A DNA stretch of 51,661 nt from Clostridia bacterium. GTDB taxonomy: Bacteria > Bacillota > Clostridia > Oscillospirales > CAG-382. Below are positions 28,206 through 39,300 of the stretch, piece by piece. Location: contig JAFSGD010000063.1 in the NCBI GenBank assembly GCA_017434845.1, positions 1-51,661 on the forward strand, written 5' to 3'. The notes beneath the pieces are model-generated. The model did no database searches. It was not told the origin of the DNA and saw nothing but the letters and a program-made list of their open reading frames with translations. How positions within the stretch are numbered: position 1 is the stretch's first letter; each line of letters opens with the position of its first letter. The translations under genes and the position numbers were made by a program.

Positions 28206-29255
28206 TCAGCAAATTGTTATTTTTTCTTCGGATTCAACTATTTCACCGATAACGTAAGCATCGATTCCGTTATCCTTAAGAATCGAGATAGCCTTTTCAA
28301 CGTCTTCTTTGGGAACGGTAACGCTCATACCGACACCCATGTTAAAGGTGTTATACATATCGCGTTCGCTTATATTACCGGTTTTCGCAATAAGATCGAA
28401 TATAGGAAGAACTCTTACAGCAGCCTTTTCGATCTTCGCGCCAAGTCCATCGGGAATACTGCGAGGAATATTCTCGTAAAATCCGCCGCCTGTTATATGC
28501 GAAATACCCTTTACGTCAACTGCTTCCAGAAGCGCAAGAACAGGCTTAACGTATATCTTCGTGGGCACAAGAAGCGTTTCTGCAATAGTTGCGCCCCCGA
28601 GATCAGCGTTAGGCTTATAAAGTTCGGGATTATTATTATCGATATCGAAGACCTTACGGCAAAGGCTGAACCCGTTGGAGTGGATACCGGTTGAAGGAAG
28701 AGCGATAACAACGTCGCCCGCCTTCATGCGCTTATTGTCGATAATCTTCTTTTTATCAACAACGCCAACGGTAAATCCCGCAAGATCATATTCGTCCAAA
28801 GGCATCATACCGGGATGTTCGGCAGTTTCGCCGCCGATAAGCGCCGCGCCCGATTGAACACAGCCTTCGGCAACACCCGCCACAAGCTCGGCGATCTTTT
28901 CGGGATAGTTCTTACCGCAAGCGATATAATCAAGGAAGAATAGCGGCTTTGCACCTACACACACAACGTCATTAACGCACATTGCAACGCAATCGATGCC
29001 AATGGTATCGTGCTTATCCATAAGAATAGCGAGCTTAAGCTTTGTGCCGACGCCATCTGTTCCCGAAACGAGAACCGGCTCTTCCATGCCTGCTATATTC
29101 AAACCGAAGCATCCTCCAAAGCCTCCGACGTCATCAAGGCAACCGTCGTTACGGGTGCGTGCAATATGCTTTTTCATTAATTCGACAGCTTTATATCCGG
29201 CGGTGATATCAACGCCTGCCGCCGCATAGCTTTCGGATCTTGACTGATTATGCAT
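28206..29255 (-). CDS. purM: Phosphoribosylformylglycinamidine cyclo-ligase
   Basis: 349 residues; makes AIR from FGAM and ATP. Family motifs: [59 protein letters not shown] and the C-terminal [16 protein letters not shown] block ([15 protein letters not shown]). ATG 29255 follows AAAGGA; a longer frame from 29291 overlaps purF. Confidence 0.96.
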   Translation of the reverse strand: MHNQSRSESYAAAGVDITAGYKAVELMKKHIARTRNDGCLDDVGGFGGCFGLNIAGMEEPVLVSGTDGVGTKLKLAILMDKHDTIGIDCVAMCVNDVVCVGAKPLFFLDYIACGKNYPEKIAELVAGVAEGCVQSGAALIGGETAEHPGMMPLDEYDLAGFTVGVVDKKKIIDNKRMKAGDVVIALPSTGIHSNGFSLCRKVFDIDNNNPELYKPNADLGGATIAETLLVPTKIYVKPVLALLEAVDVKGISHITGGGFYENIPRSIPDGLGAKIEKAAVRVLPIFDLIAKTGNISERDMYNTFNMGVGMSVTVPKEDVEKAISILKDNGIDAYVIGEIVESEEKITIC

Positions 29256-29260
29256 AATAA

Positions 29261-30685
29261 TTATTCCTTTCCGTTCCAGCAATAGGTGCATAGTTTATCT
29301 TCATCAAGCCCTATTGCTTTTATTATTCCTTTTAGCGACTGGAATTCCAACGAAGCGAACCCAAGCTTGTCACAAATAGCTTTTCTGAATTTCTTGCCGC
29401 GTTCTGTCGAAGAATCGCTGTATTCGGCAATATATTTAAACCCTTCTTCGCCTTCAAGCTCCATAATAATACGTCTGCCCAAAAGCTCCATATCGTTATT
29501 ATTTCGAGAAAAGTTCAAATATTTGCAACCATACATTATAGGCGGGCAAGCCGAACGCATATGAACCGCCTTCGCGCCATTTTCATAAAGAAAATCAACC
29601 GTTTCCTTAAGCTGTGTTCCGCGAACGATAGAGTCATCTACAAACAAAAGGCTTTTTCCGATTATAAGATCGTGAACCGGAATCTGCTTCATCTTGGCAA
29701 CCTTTATACGATCGGATTGCTTAGAAGAGATAAAGCTTCTCGGCCAAGTGGGTGTATACTTTATAAACGGACGTGCAAACGGTATCTTGCTCTTATTGGC
29801 ATAACCGATTGCATGAGGAGTACCCGAATCGGGAACACCGCCAACATAATCGATATCGTTATACAAACCGGTTGCGATATCGTTTTCAGCCATTATCTCG
29901 CCGTTGCGGCAGCGCATAACCTCAACGTTAACGCCCTCGTAATCCGAAGTTGAATAACCGTAATACGACCACAAAAATGCACATATTCTCATTTTTTCGC
30001 CGGGAGCGGAAACCGATTCCACACCGTCGGAGGTTATCTCAACTATCTCGCCGGGTCCAAGCTCTTTAACATCTTTATAACCCAGCTTTTTATAAGCGAA
30101 GGATTCGAATGAAACACTGTATCCGTCCTCGGCTTCACCGACAAGAACGGGAATACGCCCGACCTTATCGCGAGCCGCTATAAGTTTGCCGCCGTTACAA
30201 AGTATCAAAATAGATGCACTGCCCGAGATCTGTTCCTGGGCATAGCGGATGCCCTCGACAAAAGTTTTTTTCTGATTAATAAGTGCGGCAATAAGCTCGG
30301 TATTATTAACAGCACCGCCTGTCATTGCATCGAAATGATCGAAGCCGTCAGCCAAGCACTTTTCTATAAGCTCATCCGCATTGTTTATTGCACCGACAAA
30401 ACAAATTGCATAAGTTCCCAAATGCGAACGAATAAGCAACGGCTGAGGCTCTAAATCACTTATACAGCCGATTGCCGACGTCCCCTGCATGTCCTCGAGA
30501 ACATGGTCAAATTTTGTTCTGAACGGTGTGCTTTCTATGTTATGTATCACACGCTGAAGACCGATGGTCTCATCGTATGCCGCCATTCCTCCGCGACGTG
30601 TTCCCAAATGGGAATGGTAATCCGTACCGAAGAACACGTCTGCAAGACAATCGCGTTTTGATGCAACACCGAAAAATCCGCCCAT
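29261..30685 (-). CDS. purF: Amidophosphoribosyltransferase-like PurF lacking the glutaminase cysteine
   Basis: 474 residues with the PurF architecture: class II glutaminase-fold N-terminus (1-230) and a type I PRTase domain. The PRPP loop [16 protein letters not shown] is intact, and cysteines in [15 protein letters not shown] and CTYC fit a 4Fe-4S cluster of the Bacillus type. The N-terminus reads [10 protein letters not shown], whereas active PurF has Cys-Gly there. Gly2 takes the nucleophile's place, and no upstream Cys or propeptide exists. The H-N-G oxyanion region also looks altered ([11 protein letters not shown]). The enzyme may use free ammonia, or the glutaminase step may be lost. 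It is the only purF in the window. Confidence 0.85.
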   Translation of the reverse strand: MGGFFGVASKRDCLADVFFGTDYHSHLGTRRGGMAAYDETIGLQRVIHNIESTPFRTKFDHVLEDMQGTSAIGCISDLEPQPLLIRSHLGTYAICFVGAINNADELIEKCLADGFDHFDAMTGGAVNNTELIAALINQKKTFVEGIRYAQEQISGSASILILCNGGKLIAARDKVGRIPVLVGEAEDGYSVSFESFAYKKLGYKDVKELGPGEIVEITSDGVESVSAPGEKMRICAFLWSYYGYSTSDYEGVNVEVMRCRNGEIMAENDIATGLYNDIDYVGGVPDSGTPHAIGYANKSKIPFARPFIKYTPTWPRSFISSKQSDRIKVAKMKQIPVHDLIIGKSLLFVDDSIVRGTQLKETVDFLYENGAKAVHMRSACPPIMYGCKYLNFSRNNNDMELLGRRIIMELEGEEGFKYIAEYSDSSTERGKKFRKAICDKLGFASLEFQSLKGIIKAIGLDEDKLCTYCWNGKE

Positions 30686-30712
30686 GGTATACCTTGCTTT
30701 CCGTGAAATGAA

Positions 30713-31393
30713 TTATGCAAAGAAAAGCTCGGAAAGAGTCATGGGATCAATATACTCGCCGTTTTTGTAAACGCGCATATTTCCGGACGCGATCTCATCG
30801 ATAAGCATAACGTTGCCCTCAGAATCATAACCGAACTCAAACTTGATATCGTAAAGAACAAGTCCCTTTTCCTTAAGGTCGTCAGCAACGATCTGAGTAA
30901 TCTTTTGAGTCATGCTCTTGATATCATCATACTGCTCGGCAGACATAACGCCAAGATCAACAAGACCGTCTTTGGTAACAAGAGGATCGCCCTTCTCGTC
31001 ATTCTTAAAGGTTGTTTCTACATATGCGGGAAGATCAGCACCTTCTTCGATATAGTCGCTATAACGGCGATAGAAGCTACCAACCGCTTTATGACGGCAA
31101 ATAACCTCAAGACCCTTGCCAAATACCTTTGCGGGAAGAACTTCCATGGTTGTGTTTTCGAGATCGGCGGAAATATAGTGTGTTTTGATTCCTGCCGCAT
31201 TCACTTTTTCAAAAAAGTATACAGACATACGAAGGTTAACGTCGCCGACACCGTCAATGGTCAAGCCGACAGAATTTTCACCCGGATCGAACACACCGTC
31301 TTTTCCGGTGCAATCATCCTTGAATTTCAAAAGGTAGTTGCCGTTGTCGAGAGCGAATACGTCTTTGGTTTTTCCGGTATAAACAAGTTTCAT
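30713..31393 (-). CDS. purC: SAICAR synthase
   Basis: 226 residues; joins CAIR with aspartate using [17 protein letters not shown] at the start, [33 protein letters not shown] and [16 protein letters not shown] are family motifs. ATG 31393 follows AGGAGA; the frame from 31435 adds 14 unrelated residues. Confidence 0.94.
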   Translation of the reverse strand: MKLVYTGKTKDVFALDNGNYLLKFKDDCTGKDGVFDPGENSVGLTIDGVGDVNLRMSVYFFEKVNAAGIKTHYISADLENTTMEVLPAKVFGKGLEVICRHKAVGSFYRRYSDYIEEGADLPAYVETTFKNDEKGDPLVTKDGLVDLGVMSAEQYDDIKSMTQKITQIVADDLKEKGLVLYDIKFEFGYDSEGNVMLIDEIASGNMRVYKNGEYIDPMTLSELFFA

Positions 31394-31445
31394 TTTAAAT
31401 CTCCTGTATGTAAAATCTAAATTTAATAGTTTCAAAATATTATAA

Positions 31446-31934
31446 TTAAAGCTTAGAAATTATTGTCGAATCCTTTTCAAGCACTGCCGCCGCATCGGAT
31501 GCGCGCTTTGCATCCAATTTTTCGGCAAGCGCTTTATCCTCAACCGCAATTATTTGTGCGGCAAGAAGCGCGGCGTTGGCACCGCCGTTTATTGCAACCG
31601 TTGCAACGGGAATTCCCGTCGGCATTTGAACAGTTGCGAGAAGAGCATCCATTCCGTCAAGAACAGGGCCTTTACAAGGAATTCCTATAACGGGCAAGGT
31701 GGTATTAGCCGCGATAGCGCCCGCCAAATGAGCCGCCATACCCGCCGCCGCAATTATACAGCCAAATCCGTTCTTGCGCGCATTCAAAGCGAAATCGCGC
31801 GCCTGCTCGGGCGTTCTGTGTGCCGAATAAACGTGAACCTCAAACGGAACACCGAGCGAAGTAAGCATATCGGTTGTTTTTTTTATGATAGGAAGGTCGC
31901 TGTCGCTTCCCATCACAATTCCCACCTTTTTCAT
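31446..31934 (-). CDS. purE: N5-CAIR mutase / AIR carboxylase PurE
   Basis: 162 residues, first gene after the ZTP riboswitch. [27 protein letters not shown] and [31 protein letters not shown] are PurE motifs. The GMAAHLAG pattern and the lack of a purK gene in the operon are consistent with a class II enzyme that carboxylates AIR directly with CO2. That class call is from memory of the pattern and needs an alignment. ATG 31934 follows AAGGAG; longer upstream reading would run into the riboswitch. Confidence 0.94.
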   Translation of the reverse strand: MKKVGIVMGSDSDLPIIKKTTDMLTSLGVPFEVHVYSAHRTPEQARDFALNARKNGFGCIIAAAGMAAHLAGAIAANTTLPVIGIPCKGPVLDGMDALLATVQMPTGIPVATVAINGGANAALLAAQIIAVEDKALAEKLDAKRASDAAAVLEKDSTIISKL

Positions 31935-31974
31935 ACAAAAACTCCTTATGATAGGTTTGATTTTTAAAAATAGT

Positions 31975-32009
31975 AAAAGGGCGCACTTACTCAAGGAGCA
32001 AATGCGCCC
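31975..32009 (-). terminator. Riboswitch-controlled terminator before purE
   Basis: Minus-strand GGGCGCA (32003-32009) pairs with TGCGCCC (31979-31985), followed by TTTT (31975-31978). The left arm overlaps the conserved CTGGGC of the aptamer, so ligand binding and terminator formation exclude each other. Confidence 0.85.
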
Positions 32010-32130
32010 AGACGGTCGGCTTAATAACCCGAAAGCGTTCTTTCGGGATTCGTGCAAAACACCGTTTTACACGAAAAGTTCTTTGTTTCCCTGTGGTGCC
32101 CCACATATTTCCGTCAGTCGCAAAGAACCC
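32006..32130 (-). ncRNA. ZTP (pfl) riboswitch controlling the purine operon
   Basis: The minus-strand leader has both conserved halves of the pfl motif. The 5' half is GCGACTGACGGAAA, a GTGGGGCACCAC hairpin and GGGAAAC, closed by TTCTTTG/CAAAGAA. The 3' half is the CCGACCGTCTGGGC pseudoknot segment, overlapping a terminator. A variable insert with its own hairpin (CCCGAAAG/CTTTCGGG) sits between. The ligand ZMP/ZTP accumulates when 10-formyl-THF is short, which fits an operon holding the AICAR transformylase, purN and fhs. Expected effect: antitermination on ligand binding. Confidence 0.85.
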
Positions 32131-32147
32131 TATTTATTTACAGTCAA

Positions 32148-32176
32148 ATTATATCATAACACGTATTTTATGTCAA
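32148..32176 (-). promoter_or_regulatory. Perfect sigma-A promoter of the pur operon
   Basis: Minus-strand TTGACA (32171-32176), 17-base spacer, TATAAT (32148-32153), placed so that transcription starts about 10 bases before the riboswitch. Confidence 0.9.
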
Positions 32177-32221
32177 GATAAAGGGCGCATTTTATGTCTG
32201 TTTATTCTTTTAAAAATGTGC

Positions 32222-33301
32222 TTAAAAATTGATCTCAGCTTCGCAATATGCACATCTCTTCGCTCCGTTTTCACCGATAACGGCAAGCTGTGTTAAACCT
32301 CTTTCAACAGAGGATATACAGCGCGGATTCGAACAGCAAACGCCCTTGGGCAAAAATTCGGCAGAGCGCTCGTTTCCGCAATGAACGTTTTCTGCAGACA
32401 ACAGCTTTGCTATAAGCGCCTTACGCATGATTTTTCCATTTGCAACCTGCTTAAAATAGCAAGCGCGGGGGTCGGAATCAATGTCGCAGGTTATTTCATC
32501 AACACGAGGCAGAGGATGAAGAACAGACATATCCTTCTTTGCAAGCGACATCTTTTCGAGATCGAGAATATAACTTCCCTTAAGGCGTTCGTATTCAGCT
32601 TGATCTTCAAAGCGTTCGCCCTGAACTCTGGTCATATACAAAATATCAAGCTCCGGCAATGCCTTTTCGAGAGATGACGTTTCTTCGAACGGAATGTCGT
32701 TTCTGATTATAACCTCTTTCTTCGTATATTCGGGCAAAGCAAGCTCGGGCGGCGAGATAAGAACTATCTTTATTCCGGTATAACGAGAAAGCGCCGATAT
32801 AAGAGAATGAACAGGTCTGCCGTATTTCAGATCGCCGCAAAAACCGATGGTAAGATCGTTAAGTCTTCCTTTTTCGCGGTAAATGGTCAAAAGATCCGCC
32901 AAGGTTTGAGTAGGATGTGCATGTCCTCCGTCGCCTGCATTTATAACGGGTATAGATGCATTAAGCGAAGCAACGAGGGGTGCCCCCTCAAGCGGATGAC
33001 GCATTGCGATTATGTCCGCATAGCAATTAACAACCCTTGCCGTGTCGGCAACGGTTTCGCCCTTCGCGGCTGAAGAGCTTTTTGCATCGGAAAAACCGAT
33101 AACGCTTCCGCCGAGCTCAAGCATAGCCGCTTCGAAGCTTAGTCTCGTTCTGGTAGAGGGCTCGAAGAAAAGCGTTGCAAGCTTTTTGCCACGGCAAAGC
33201 TCGCTGTATTTTTCGGGGGATTCGATCATATTACAAGCCGTTGCGATAAGCTCATCGATCTCAGACACCGATAGATCAAGAATATCTATAACGCTTCTCA
33301 T
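32222..33301 (-). CDS. pyrB: Aspartate carbamoyltransferase fused to a PyrI-like zinc domain
   Basis: 359 residues. Residues 1-305 are a normal catalytic chain: [45 protein letters not shown] and HPLPRVDEI. The extra C-terminus (about 315-359) carries Cys323-x4-Cys328 and Cys350-x2-Cys353 in [12 protein letters not shown] and RCAYCE, closely matching the zinc domain of regulatory chain PyrI. The PyrI allosteric nucleotide-binding domain is missing. The chain could assemble through its own zinc domain without CTP/ATP control. ATG 33301 overlaps the pyrE stop by 4 bases. Last gene of the pyr operon. Confidence 0.93.
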   Translation of the reverse strand: MRSVIDILDLSVSEIDELIATACNMIESPEKYSELCRGKKLATLFFEPSTRTRLSFEAAMLELGGSVIGFSDAKSSSAAKGETVADTARVVNCYADIIAMRHPLEGAPLVASLNASIPVINAGDGGHAHPTQTLADLLTIYREKGRLNDLTIGFCGDLKYGRPVHSLISALSRYTGIKIVLISPPELALPEYTKKEVIIRNDIPFEETSSLEKALPELDILYMTRVQGERFEDQAEYERLKGSYILDLEKMSLAKKDMSVLHPLPRVDEITCDIDSDPRACYFKQVANGKIMRKALIAKLLSAENVHCGNERSAEFLPKGVCCSNPRCISSVERGLTQLAVIGENGAKRCAYCEAEINF

Positions 33302-33954
33302 ATCTTTGCACCGTTTACTTCAAGGTATTTCTTTATGCGTTCTACGTTTTCGGCGTTCGCACTGTCTTCTTCAAGATATTCGATGATATCATATACGTCA
33401 ACAACAGAATATACGGGGAATCCAAACTCTTCGCCGACTTCAGCCATTGCGGATTTATCGGTCTTACCTTTTTCCTTGCGGTCTACCATAACGAAGGTTG
33501 CGGCAACACGTGCACCCTCAATATTAGAAAGGATCGCCATGCTTTCGCGGATAGCGGTGCCTGCGGTGATAACGTCTTCAACAATTACTATTTCTTCTCC
33601 CGCCTTGGGAACGTAACCGACAAACACGCCGCCTTCTCCGTGATCCTTAACCTCTTTGCGATTGAAGAAGAAAGGTACGTCGAGACCGTTTTTTGCAAGC
33701 GCAACAGCGGCAGAAACCGCGATAGAAATTCCTTTATATGCAGGACCGTAAAGAACGGTCTTTTTGTTGCCGATCTTTTCAAAATAAGCCTTGGCATAAA
33801 ACTCACCGAGCTTCTGTATCTGTTCACCGGTCTTTATTTCACCGGCATTGATGAAATAAGGAATCTTTCTTCCGCTTTTCGCGGTGAAATCACCAAACTT
33901 CAAGACGCCTGCGCCCTGAAGAAACTGTATAAACTCTCTCTTATAGCTTTCCAT
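33298..33954 (-). CDS. pyrE: Orotate phosphoribosyltransferase
   Basis: 218 residues; adds ribose phosphate from PRPP to orotate. [20 protein letters not shown] and the PRPP loop [18 protein letters not shown] are diagnostic, with the flexible loop [16 protein letters not shown] 33954 follows AAAGGAG. Confidence 0.95.
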   Translation of the reverse strand: MESYKREFIQFLQGAGVLKFGDFTAKSGRKIPYFINAGEIKTGEQIQKLGEFYAKAYFEKIGNKKTVLYGPAYKGISIAVSAAVALAKNGLDVPFFFNRKEVKDHGEGGVFVGYVPKAGEEIVIVEDVITAGTAIRESMAILSNIEGARVAATFVMVDRKEKGKTDKSAMAEVGEEFGFPVYSVVDVYDIIEYLEEDSANAENVERIKKYLEVNGAKI

Positions 33955-33968
33955 AACGTTTTTCTCCT

Positions 33969-34667
33969 TTAATCAACAAATTCCGCAACGCAACGCTCAT
34001 ATGCTGCTATGGGATCTTCAGCTGCGGTAATGGGTCTTCCGACAACGATATAATCGGAACCGATTTTCTTTGCCTCGGCAGGAGTCATAACGCGTTTTTG
34101 GTCGCCGATATCGCCATCGGCAAAACGAACTCCCGGAGTTACGGTTATGAAGTCTTTTCCGCAATTATCGTGCACCTTGCCTGCTTCAAGCGGCGAGCAA
34201 ACGACGCCGTCGAGACCGGCAACCTTTGCGTTTGCCGCATAATGCATAACCACTTTATCAATAGGCTCTTTGATCCAAAGATCATTTTCCATGCTTTCCT
34301 GATCTGTGGAAGTGAGCTGTGTAACGGCTATAAGCAAGGGACGCGTTCCGTCCGGTCTGGTCAAACCTTCGATAGCAGCCTGCATCATTCTAACAGTTCC
34401 AGCGGCGTGAAGGTTTGTCATATCAACGTCAAGGCGCGAAAGCACCGACATGGATTTTTTAACGGTATTGGGAATATCGTGAAGTTTCAAATCGAGGAAT
34501 ATCTTGTGTCCTCTTGCCTTAAGCTCGCGGACAATAGAAGGTCCTTCGGCATAAAAAAGCTCCATGCCGATCTTAACAAAAGGCTTTTTACCGGTGAACT
34601 TATCAAGGAAAGCAAAGGTTTGCTCTGCGCTCGAAAAATCACACGCTACGATTACATCTTTTCCCAT
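33969..34667 (-). CDS. pyrF: Orotidine-5'-phosphate decarboxylase
   Basis: 232 residues; makes UMP. The catalytic DxKxxD motif is FLDLKLHDIPNTV (about 58-70), and the phosphate site is TPGVRFADGDIGDQKRV with VVGRPIT. The start shares one base with the pyrD stop (TAATG). Confidence 0.94.
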   Translation of the reverse strand: MGKDVIVACDFSSAEQTFAFLDKFTGKKPFVKIGMELFYAEGPSIVRELKARGHKIFLDLKLHDIPNTVKKSMSVLSRLDVDMTNLHAAGTVRMMQAAIEGLTRPDGTRPLLIAVTQLTSTDQESMENDLWIKEPIDKVVMHYAANAKVAGLDGVVCSPLEAGKVHDNCGKDFITVTPGVRFADGDIGDQKRVMTPAEAKKIGSDYIVVGRPITAAEDPIAAYERCVAEFVD

Positions 34668-35578
34668 TATCTCGCTCCTCCAATTATTGATTTCAAAGAT
34701 TCTATTCTGTATTTTTCCATTGCTTTAGGGAGATTTTCGATTATGCTTTTGCACGCAAAGGGATCAACGAGATTTGCGGCTCCAACCTCAACGGCGGTCG
34801 CTCCCGCAAGCATCATTTCAATTACATCCTCGGCAGTGCTGACACCGCCCATTCCGATAACCGGAACATCAACGGCACCCGCAACCTGCCACACCATGCG
34901 CAAAGCCACGGGGAAAATCGCTTTTCCCGAAAAACCGCCCATTGTGTTTGCAATAACAGGCTTTTTTCTGTTTAAATCGATACGCATTCCCAAAAGTGTG
35001 TTAATAAGGCTGATGCCGTCTGCGCCGGCTTTTTCGCAAGCCTTGGCTATCGCAACTATATCCGTAACGTTTGGCGAAAGCTTAAGTATAACCGGTTTTT
35101 TAGTAACCGATTTTACCGCACGGGTTACCTCTGCGGCGGCTTCGGGGTCGGTTCCGAAGCTCATTCCGCCGCCGTGAACGTTGGGACAGCTAACATTAAC
35201 CTCAAGCCAGCCAACCTGATCGCAGGCATCAAGCTTTTCACAGGTATAGGCATAATCTTCAACCGAAAATCCGCTTACGTTTGCCATAACCTTTTTATCA
35301 AAGCATTTTTTAAGCTTGGGCAATTCCTCGGAAATAACCTTTTCAACACCGGGATTCTGAAGTCCAACCGCATTTATCATGCCCGATTCGCACTCTGCGA
35401 TTCTGGGTGTGGGGTTTCCGAATCTTGGGTCCTTGGTAGTCCCCTTAAAAGAAAACGTGCCAAGTATGTTTATATCGTATAGCTCAGCGAATTCATAACC
35501 GAAGCCAAAGGTTCCGCTTGCGGGAATAACGGGATTGTCAAGCGTTATTCCGCATAGCTCAACACTCATTTTTCCCAT
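34667..35578 (-). CDS. pyrD: Dihydroorotate dehydrogenase, class 1B catalytic subunit
   Basis: 303 residues. FMN-binding TIM barrel with VNVSCPNVHGGGMSFGTD, KLSPNVTDIVAIAKA, LINTLLGMRIDL and GMGGVSTAEDVIEMMLAGA. The conserved cysteine in VNVSCPN, and pyrK next to it, place it in class 1B, which reduces NAD+ through PyrK. It overlaps pyrK by 13 bases. Confidence 0.95.
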   Translation of the reverse strand: MGKMSVELCGITLDNPVIPASGTFGFGYEFAELYDINILGTFSFKGTTKDPRFGNPTPRIAECESGMINAVGLQNPGVEKVISEELPKLKKCFDKKVMANVSGFSVEDYAYTCEKLDACDQVGWLEVNVSCPNVHGGGMSFGTDPEAAAEVTRAVKSVTKKPVILKLSPNVTDIVAIAKACEKAGADGISLINTLLGMRIDLNRKKPVIANTMGGFSGKAIFPVALRMVWQVAGAVDVPVIGMGGVSTAEDVIEMMLAGATAVEVGAANLVDPFACKSIIENLPKAMEKYRIESLKSIIGGAR

Positions 35579-36300
35579 AATATTTCCTCCTTAACCAAAA
35601 CGGGGCCTTCCTTGCATATACGCTTGTATCCTGTAACAGTTTTACAGGAACACCCCATGCAAGCACCGAATCCGCAACCCATTCTTTCCTCGAAGCTATA
35701 TTGTCCCGAGGTCTTGGATGCGGCAAACACCGCCTTTAACATAGGCTCGGGGCCGCATGAATAGGTATAGCTGTAATCGATTTCGGGCATAGCAGAGGTT
35801 ACAAAGCCTTTAATGCCGTAAGAGCCGTCAACGGTCGTTACCTTCACGTCGCAACCGAGTGCCCTAAAATCTTCTTCGCAAAAAACCTCGTTTTTGGTAT
35901 TAAAACCGAGAATAACAGAAACCTTCTTACCCTGCTCAATAAGCTTTTTTGCAAGATTATAAAGAGGCGGAACACCCACGCCGCCACCGATCAAAAGCGG
36001 CGAATCTCCGCTGACTTCAGTGTCATAACCGTTCCCGAGCCCCGTGAGTATATCGAGCTCGCCTTCTTTCATTTCCGCAAGAATCTCGGTTCCCTTACCA
36101 ACCACCTTATAAATGATGGTTACCGTTTCGCCATCGTAGTCGTGAACGGAAATAGGGCGTCTTAGAAAGAGATTTTCTATTTTGATATTTATAAACTGAC
36201 CCGACGCGGTTATCGCGGAGGTATCTCCGCGAAGCCGCATTTTCATTACGTTGTCGGTCAGCTTGATATTTTCGGTTATTTGAAACACAGATTGCTTCAT
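35566..36300 (-). CDS. pyrK: Dihydroorotate dehydrogenase electron transfer subunit
   Basis: 244 residues. FAD domain with LRRPISVHDYDG, NAD-binding GGGVGVPPLYNLA, and the C-terminal 2Fe-2S cysteines MGCGFGACMGCSCKT plus the later RICKEGP. It passes electrons from PyrD to NAD+. Confidence 0.95.
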   Translation of the reverse strand: MKQSVFQITENIKLTDNVMKMRLRGDTSAITASGQFINIKIENLFLRRPISVHDYDGETVTIIYKVVGKGTEILAEMKEGELDILTGLGNGYDTEVSGDSPLLIGGGVGVPPLYNLAKKLIEQGKKVSVILGFNTKNEVFCEEDFRALGCDVKVTTVDGSYGIKGFVTSAMPEIDYSYTYSCGPEPMLKAVFAASKTSGQYSFEERMGCGFGACMGCSCKTVTGYKRICKEGPVLVKEEILWEK

Positions 36301-36315
36301 AATCGACCGCCTTAT

Positions 36316-39300
36316 TTATGAATCTATTGTTGAAATGGTAAGCGTTGTTTCTTCAAGTACGTCCAAAAGAACACGCACGGTATCAAGCGCCGTGAATATG
36401 GTTACGTTATTCTCTGTCGCGCAACGGCGGATTTCAACACCGTCGCTCGCCTGATCTGCGGCACCGATATCGCGAGTGTTGATAACGTAAGCAATATGAC
36501 CGCGGCGAATCGCCTCGGGTATTTCATCGCTTCCGTCGCTTATCTTTTTAAGAATATGTGTGCGAATACCGTTGGATTTAAGGAAGTTTGCGGTTCCTTC
36601 GGTAGCCTCGATGTTAAAACCGAGGTTATAGAAACGGCGAATGAGGGGCAATGCCTCGTCCTTATCCTTATCCGCAACTGTTACAAGAACGGTGCCGTAG
36701 TTCTGCAGGTACATACCCGATGCCTGAAGAGCCTTATAGAGCGCGCGGTTAAGCTTATCGTCATATCCGATAGCCTCACCGGTGGATTTCATTTCGGGAG
36801 AAAGGTAGGCATCAAGACCGCGAATCTTATTAAACGAGAATACGGGAACCTTAACATACCATCGCTTCTTTTCCTCGGGATAAATATCGAATATTCCCTG
36901 CTCCTTCAAGCTCTTACCGAGTATAACCTCGGTTGCTATATCCGCAAGGCTGTATCCCGTGGCTTTGGAAAGGAAAGGAACGGTTCTCGAGGAACGGGGG
37001 TTTACCTCTATAATGAACACGTTATCGTTTTCATCAACGATAAACTGAATGTTATAAAGACCGACGATTCCGATTCCGAGACCAAGCTTCTTTGCATACT
37101 GAAGAATAATGCCTTTTACCTTATCGGAAATCGAGAATGCGGGATAAACCGAAATAGAGTCGCCGCTGTGTATACCGGTTCTTTCAACCATTTCCATAAT
37201 GCCGGGAACGAAAACGTCTCTGCCATCGCATATAGCGTCAACTTCAACCTCTTTGCCTTGAATATATTTATCAACAAGAACGGGCTTGTCTTCATCGATT
37301 TCAACGGCGGTGCGGAGATAGCGGCGAAGCTGTTCTTCGCTCGCAACTATCTGCATTGCTCTGCCGCCGAGAACAAAGCTGGGACGAACGAGAACGGGAT
37401 AGCCGATTTCTGCCGCTGCGGCAATACCGTCATCAATGTTAGTAACAGCCTTGCCCTTAGGCTGAGGAATATTAAGCGATTCAAGAATCTTTTCAAAGGA
37501 ATCGCGGTTTTCTGCGCGCTCAATAGCATCGCAATCGGTGCCGATTATCTTAACACCGCGCTTCATAAGCGGTTCTGCAAGGTTGATTGCGGTTTGTCCG
37601 CCGAGCGAAGCGATAACACCGATAGGCTTTTCAAACTCGATAATATTCATTACGTCCTCGGGAGTGAGGGGCTCGAAATAAAGCTTATCGGCAGTTGTGT
37701 AGTCGGAAGAAACGGTTTCGGGATTATTATTAACGATTATAGCCTCGTAACCGGAGTTTTTAATGGTTGTAACGGCATGAACGGTAGAATAGTCAAACTC
37801 TACGCCCTGACCGATACGTATGGGGCCTGCACCGAGAACGATGATCTTTTCTTTATCGGTTATGCGAGATGCGTTTTCGCCCGTGTAGGAAGAATAGAAA
37901 TAAGGTATATATGCACCTGTATGGCAGGTATCAACCATTCTGTATATCGGGAACAAGCCGTTTTCTTTTCTTGCCGAGTAAACGTCAAGCTCGCTCATAT
38001 CCCACAGTTTTGCAATTATCTTATCGCAGAATCCGAGCTTTTTAGCCTCGGCGAGCACGGCAAAATCGCCCTTGTTCGCAGAAAGCTTTTGTTCCATTGC
38101 AACAATGTTCGCAAACGCTTGGAGGAAATAGGGAGTGATCTTTGTTATATCGTGTATCTGCTCGAGCGAAACACCGCGGCGAATAAGCTCGCAAACAGCA
38201 AAAATAGTGTCGTCCTTAAATTCGGAAATATAAGGAAGAAGCTCGGAATCGGGCATATTTGCAAACTTGGGAATGCGATAGTGATCGGCACCGGTTTCGA
38301 GGGAACGAACCGCTTTAAGGAAGCATTCTTCGAGATTCGAGCCTATGCTCATGATCTCGCCGGTTGCCTTCATTTGTGTACCGAGAGTGTTGGGCGCCGA
38401 TGCGAATTTATCAAACGGGAAACGCGGAAGCTTTGCTATAACGTAATCCAAGCTGGGCTCGAATGCCGCGTTGGTATTTGCGATAGAAATATCCTCAAGC
38501 GCCATACCTACCGCTATTTTTGCGGTTACGCGCGCAATAGGATATCCGCTTGCCTTTGAAGCAAGAGCGGAAGAACGAGAAACTCGGGGATTAACCTCGA
38601 TAAGATAATACTGGCTGGAATGAGGATCAAGAGCGAACTGAACGTTACAGCCGCCTTCGATCTTAAGCTCGCGAATGATCTTTATTGCGCTGTCGTTGAG
38701 CATTTTAAGGTCATGATCGTTCAGCGTCATGATAGGCGCAACAACAACCGAGTCGCCGGTGTGAACGCCAACGGGATCAACGTTTTCCATGCCGCAGATA
38801 GTTATTGCATGGTCGTTCGAGTCGCGCATGACCTCAAATTCGATTTCTTTATAGCCTCTAACGCTCTTTTCGATAAGAACCTGATGAACAGGCGAAAGCT
38901 TAAAAGCATTAAGACCGATTTCAACAAGCTCTTCTTCATTGTTGGCAAATCCGCCGCCGGTTCCGCCAAGGGTAAACGCAGGACGCAAAACAACGGGGTA
39001 ACCGATCTCGGCAGCCGCCTTTTTTGCTTCTTCGAGGCCATAGGTGATCTCGGAAGGAATGGTAGGCTCGCCTATCGACTGACAAAGCTCCTTAAAGAGT
39101 TCTCTATCCTCGGCGCGCTCGATGCTTTCGCTGCTTGTTCCGAGCAGTTCAACCTCGCATTCACGAAGAATGCCCTTCTTTTCAAGTTGCATGGCAAGGT
39201 TCAAACCCGTTTGACCGCCGATACCGGGAACGATAGCATCGGGGCGCTCGTAACGCAATATTTTTGCGATATATTCAAGTGTTAAAGGTTCCATATAAAC

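Noticed and set aside
36496..38559. Very long plus-strand open frame antisense to carB (687 codons)
   Set aside because: It mirrors the codon bias of carB, has no ribosome site or family motif, and carB is fully supported.
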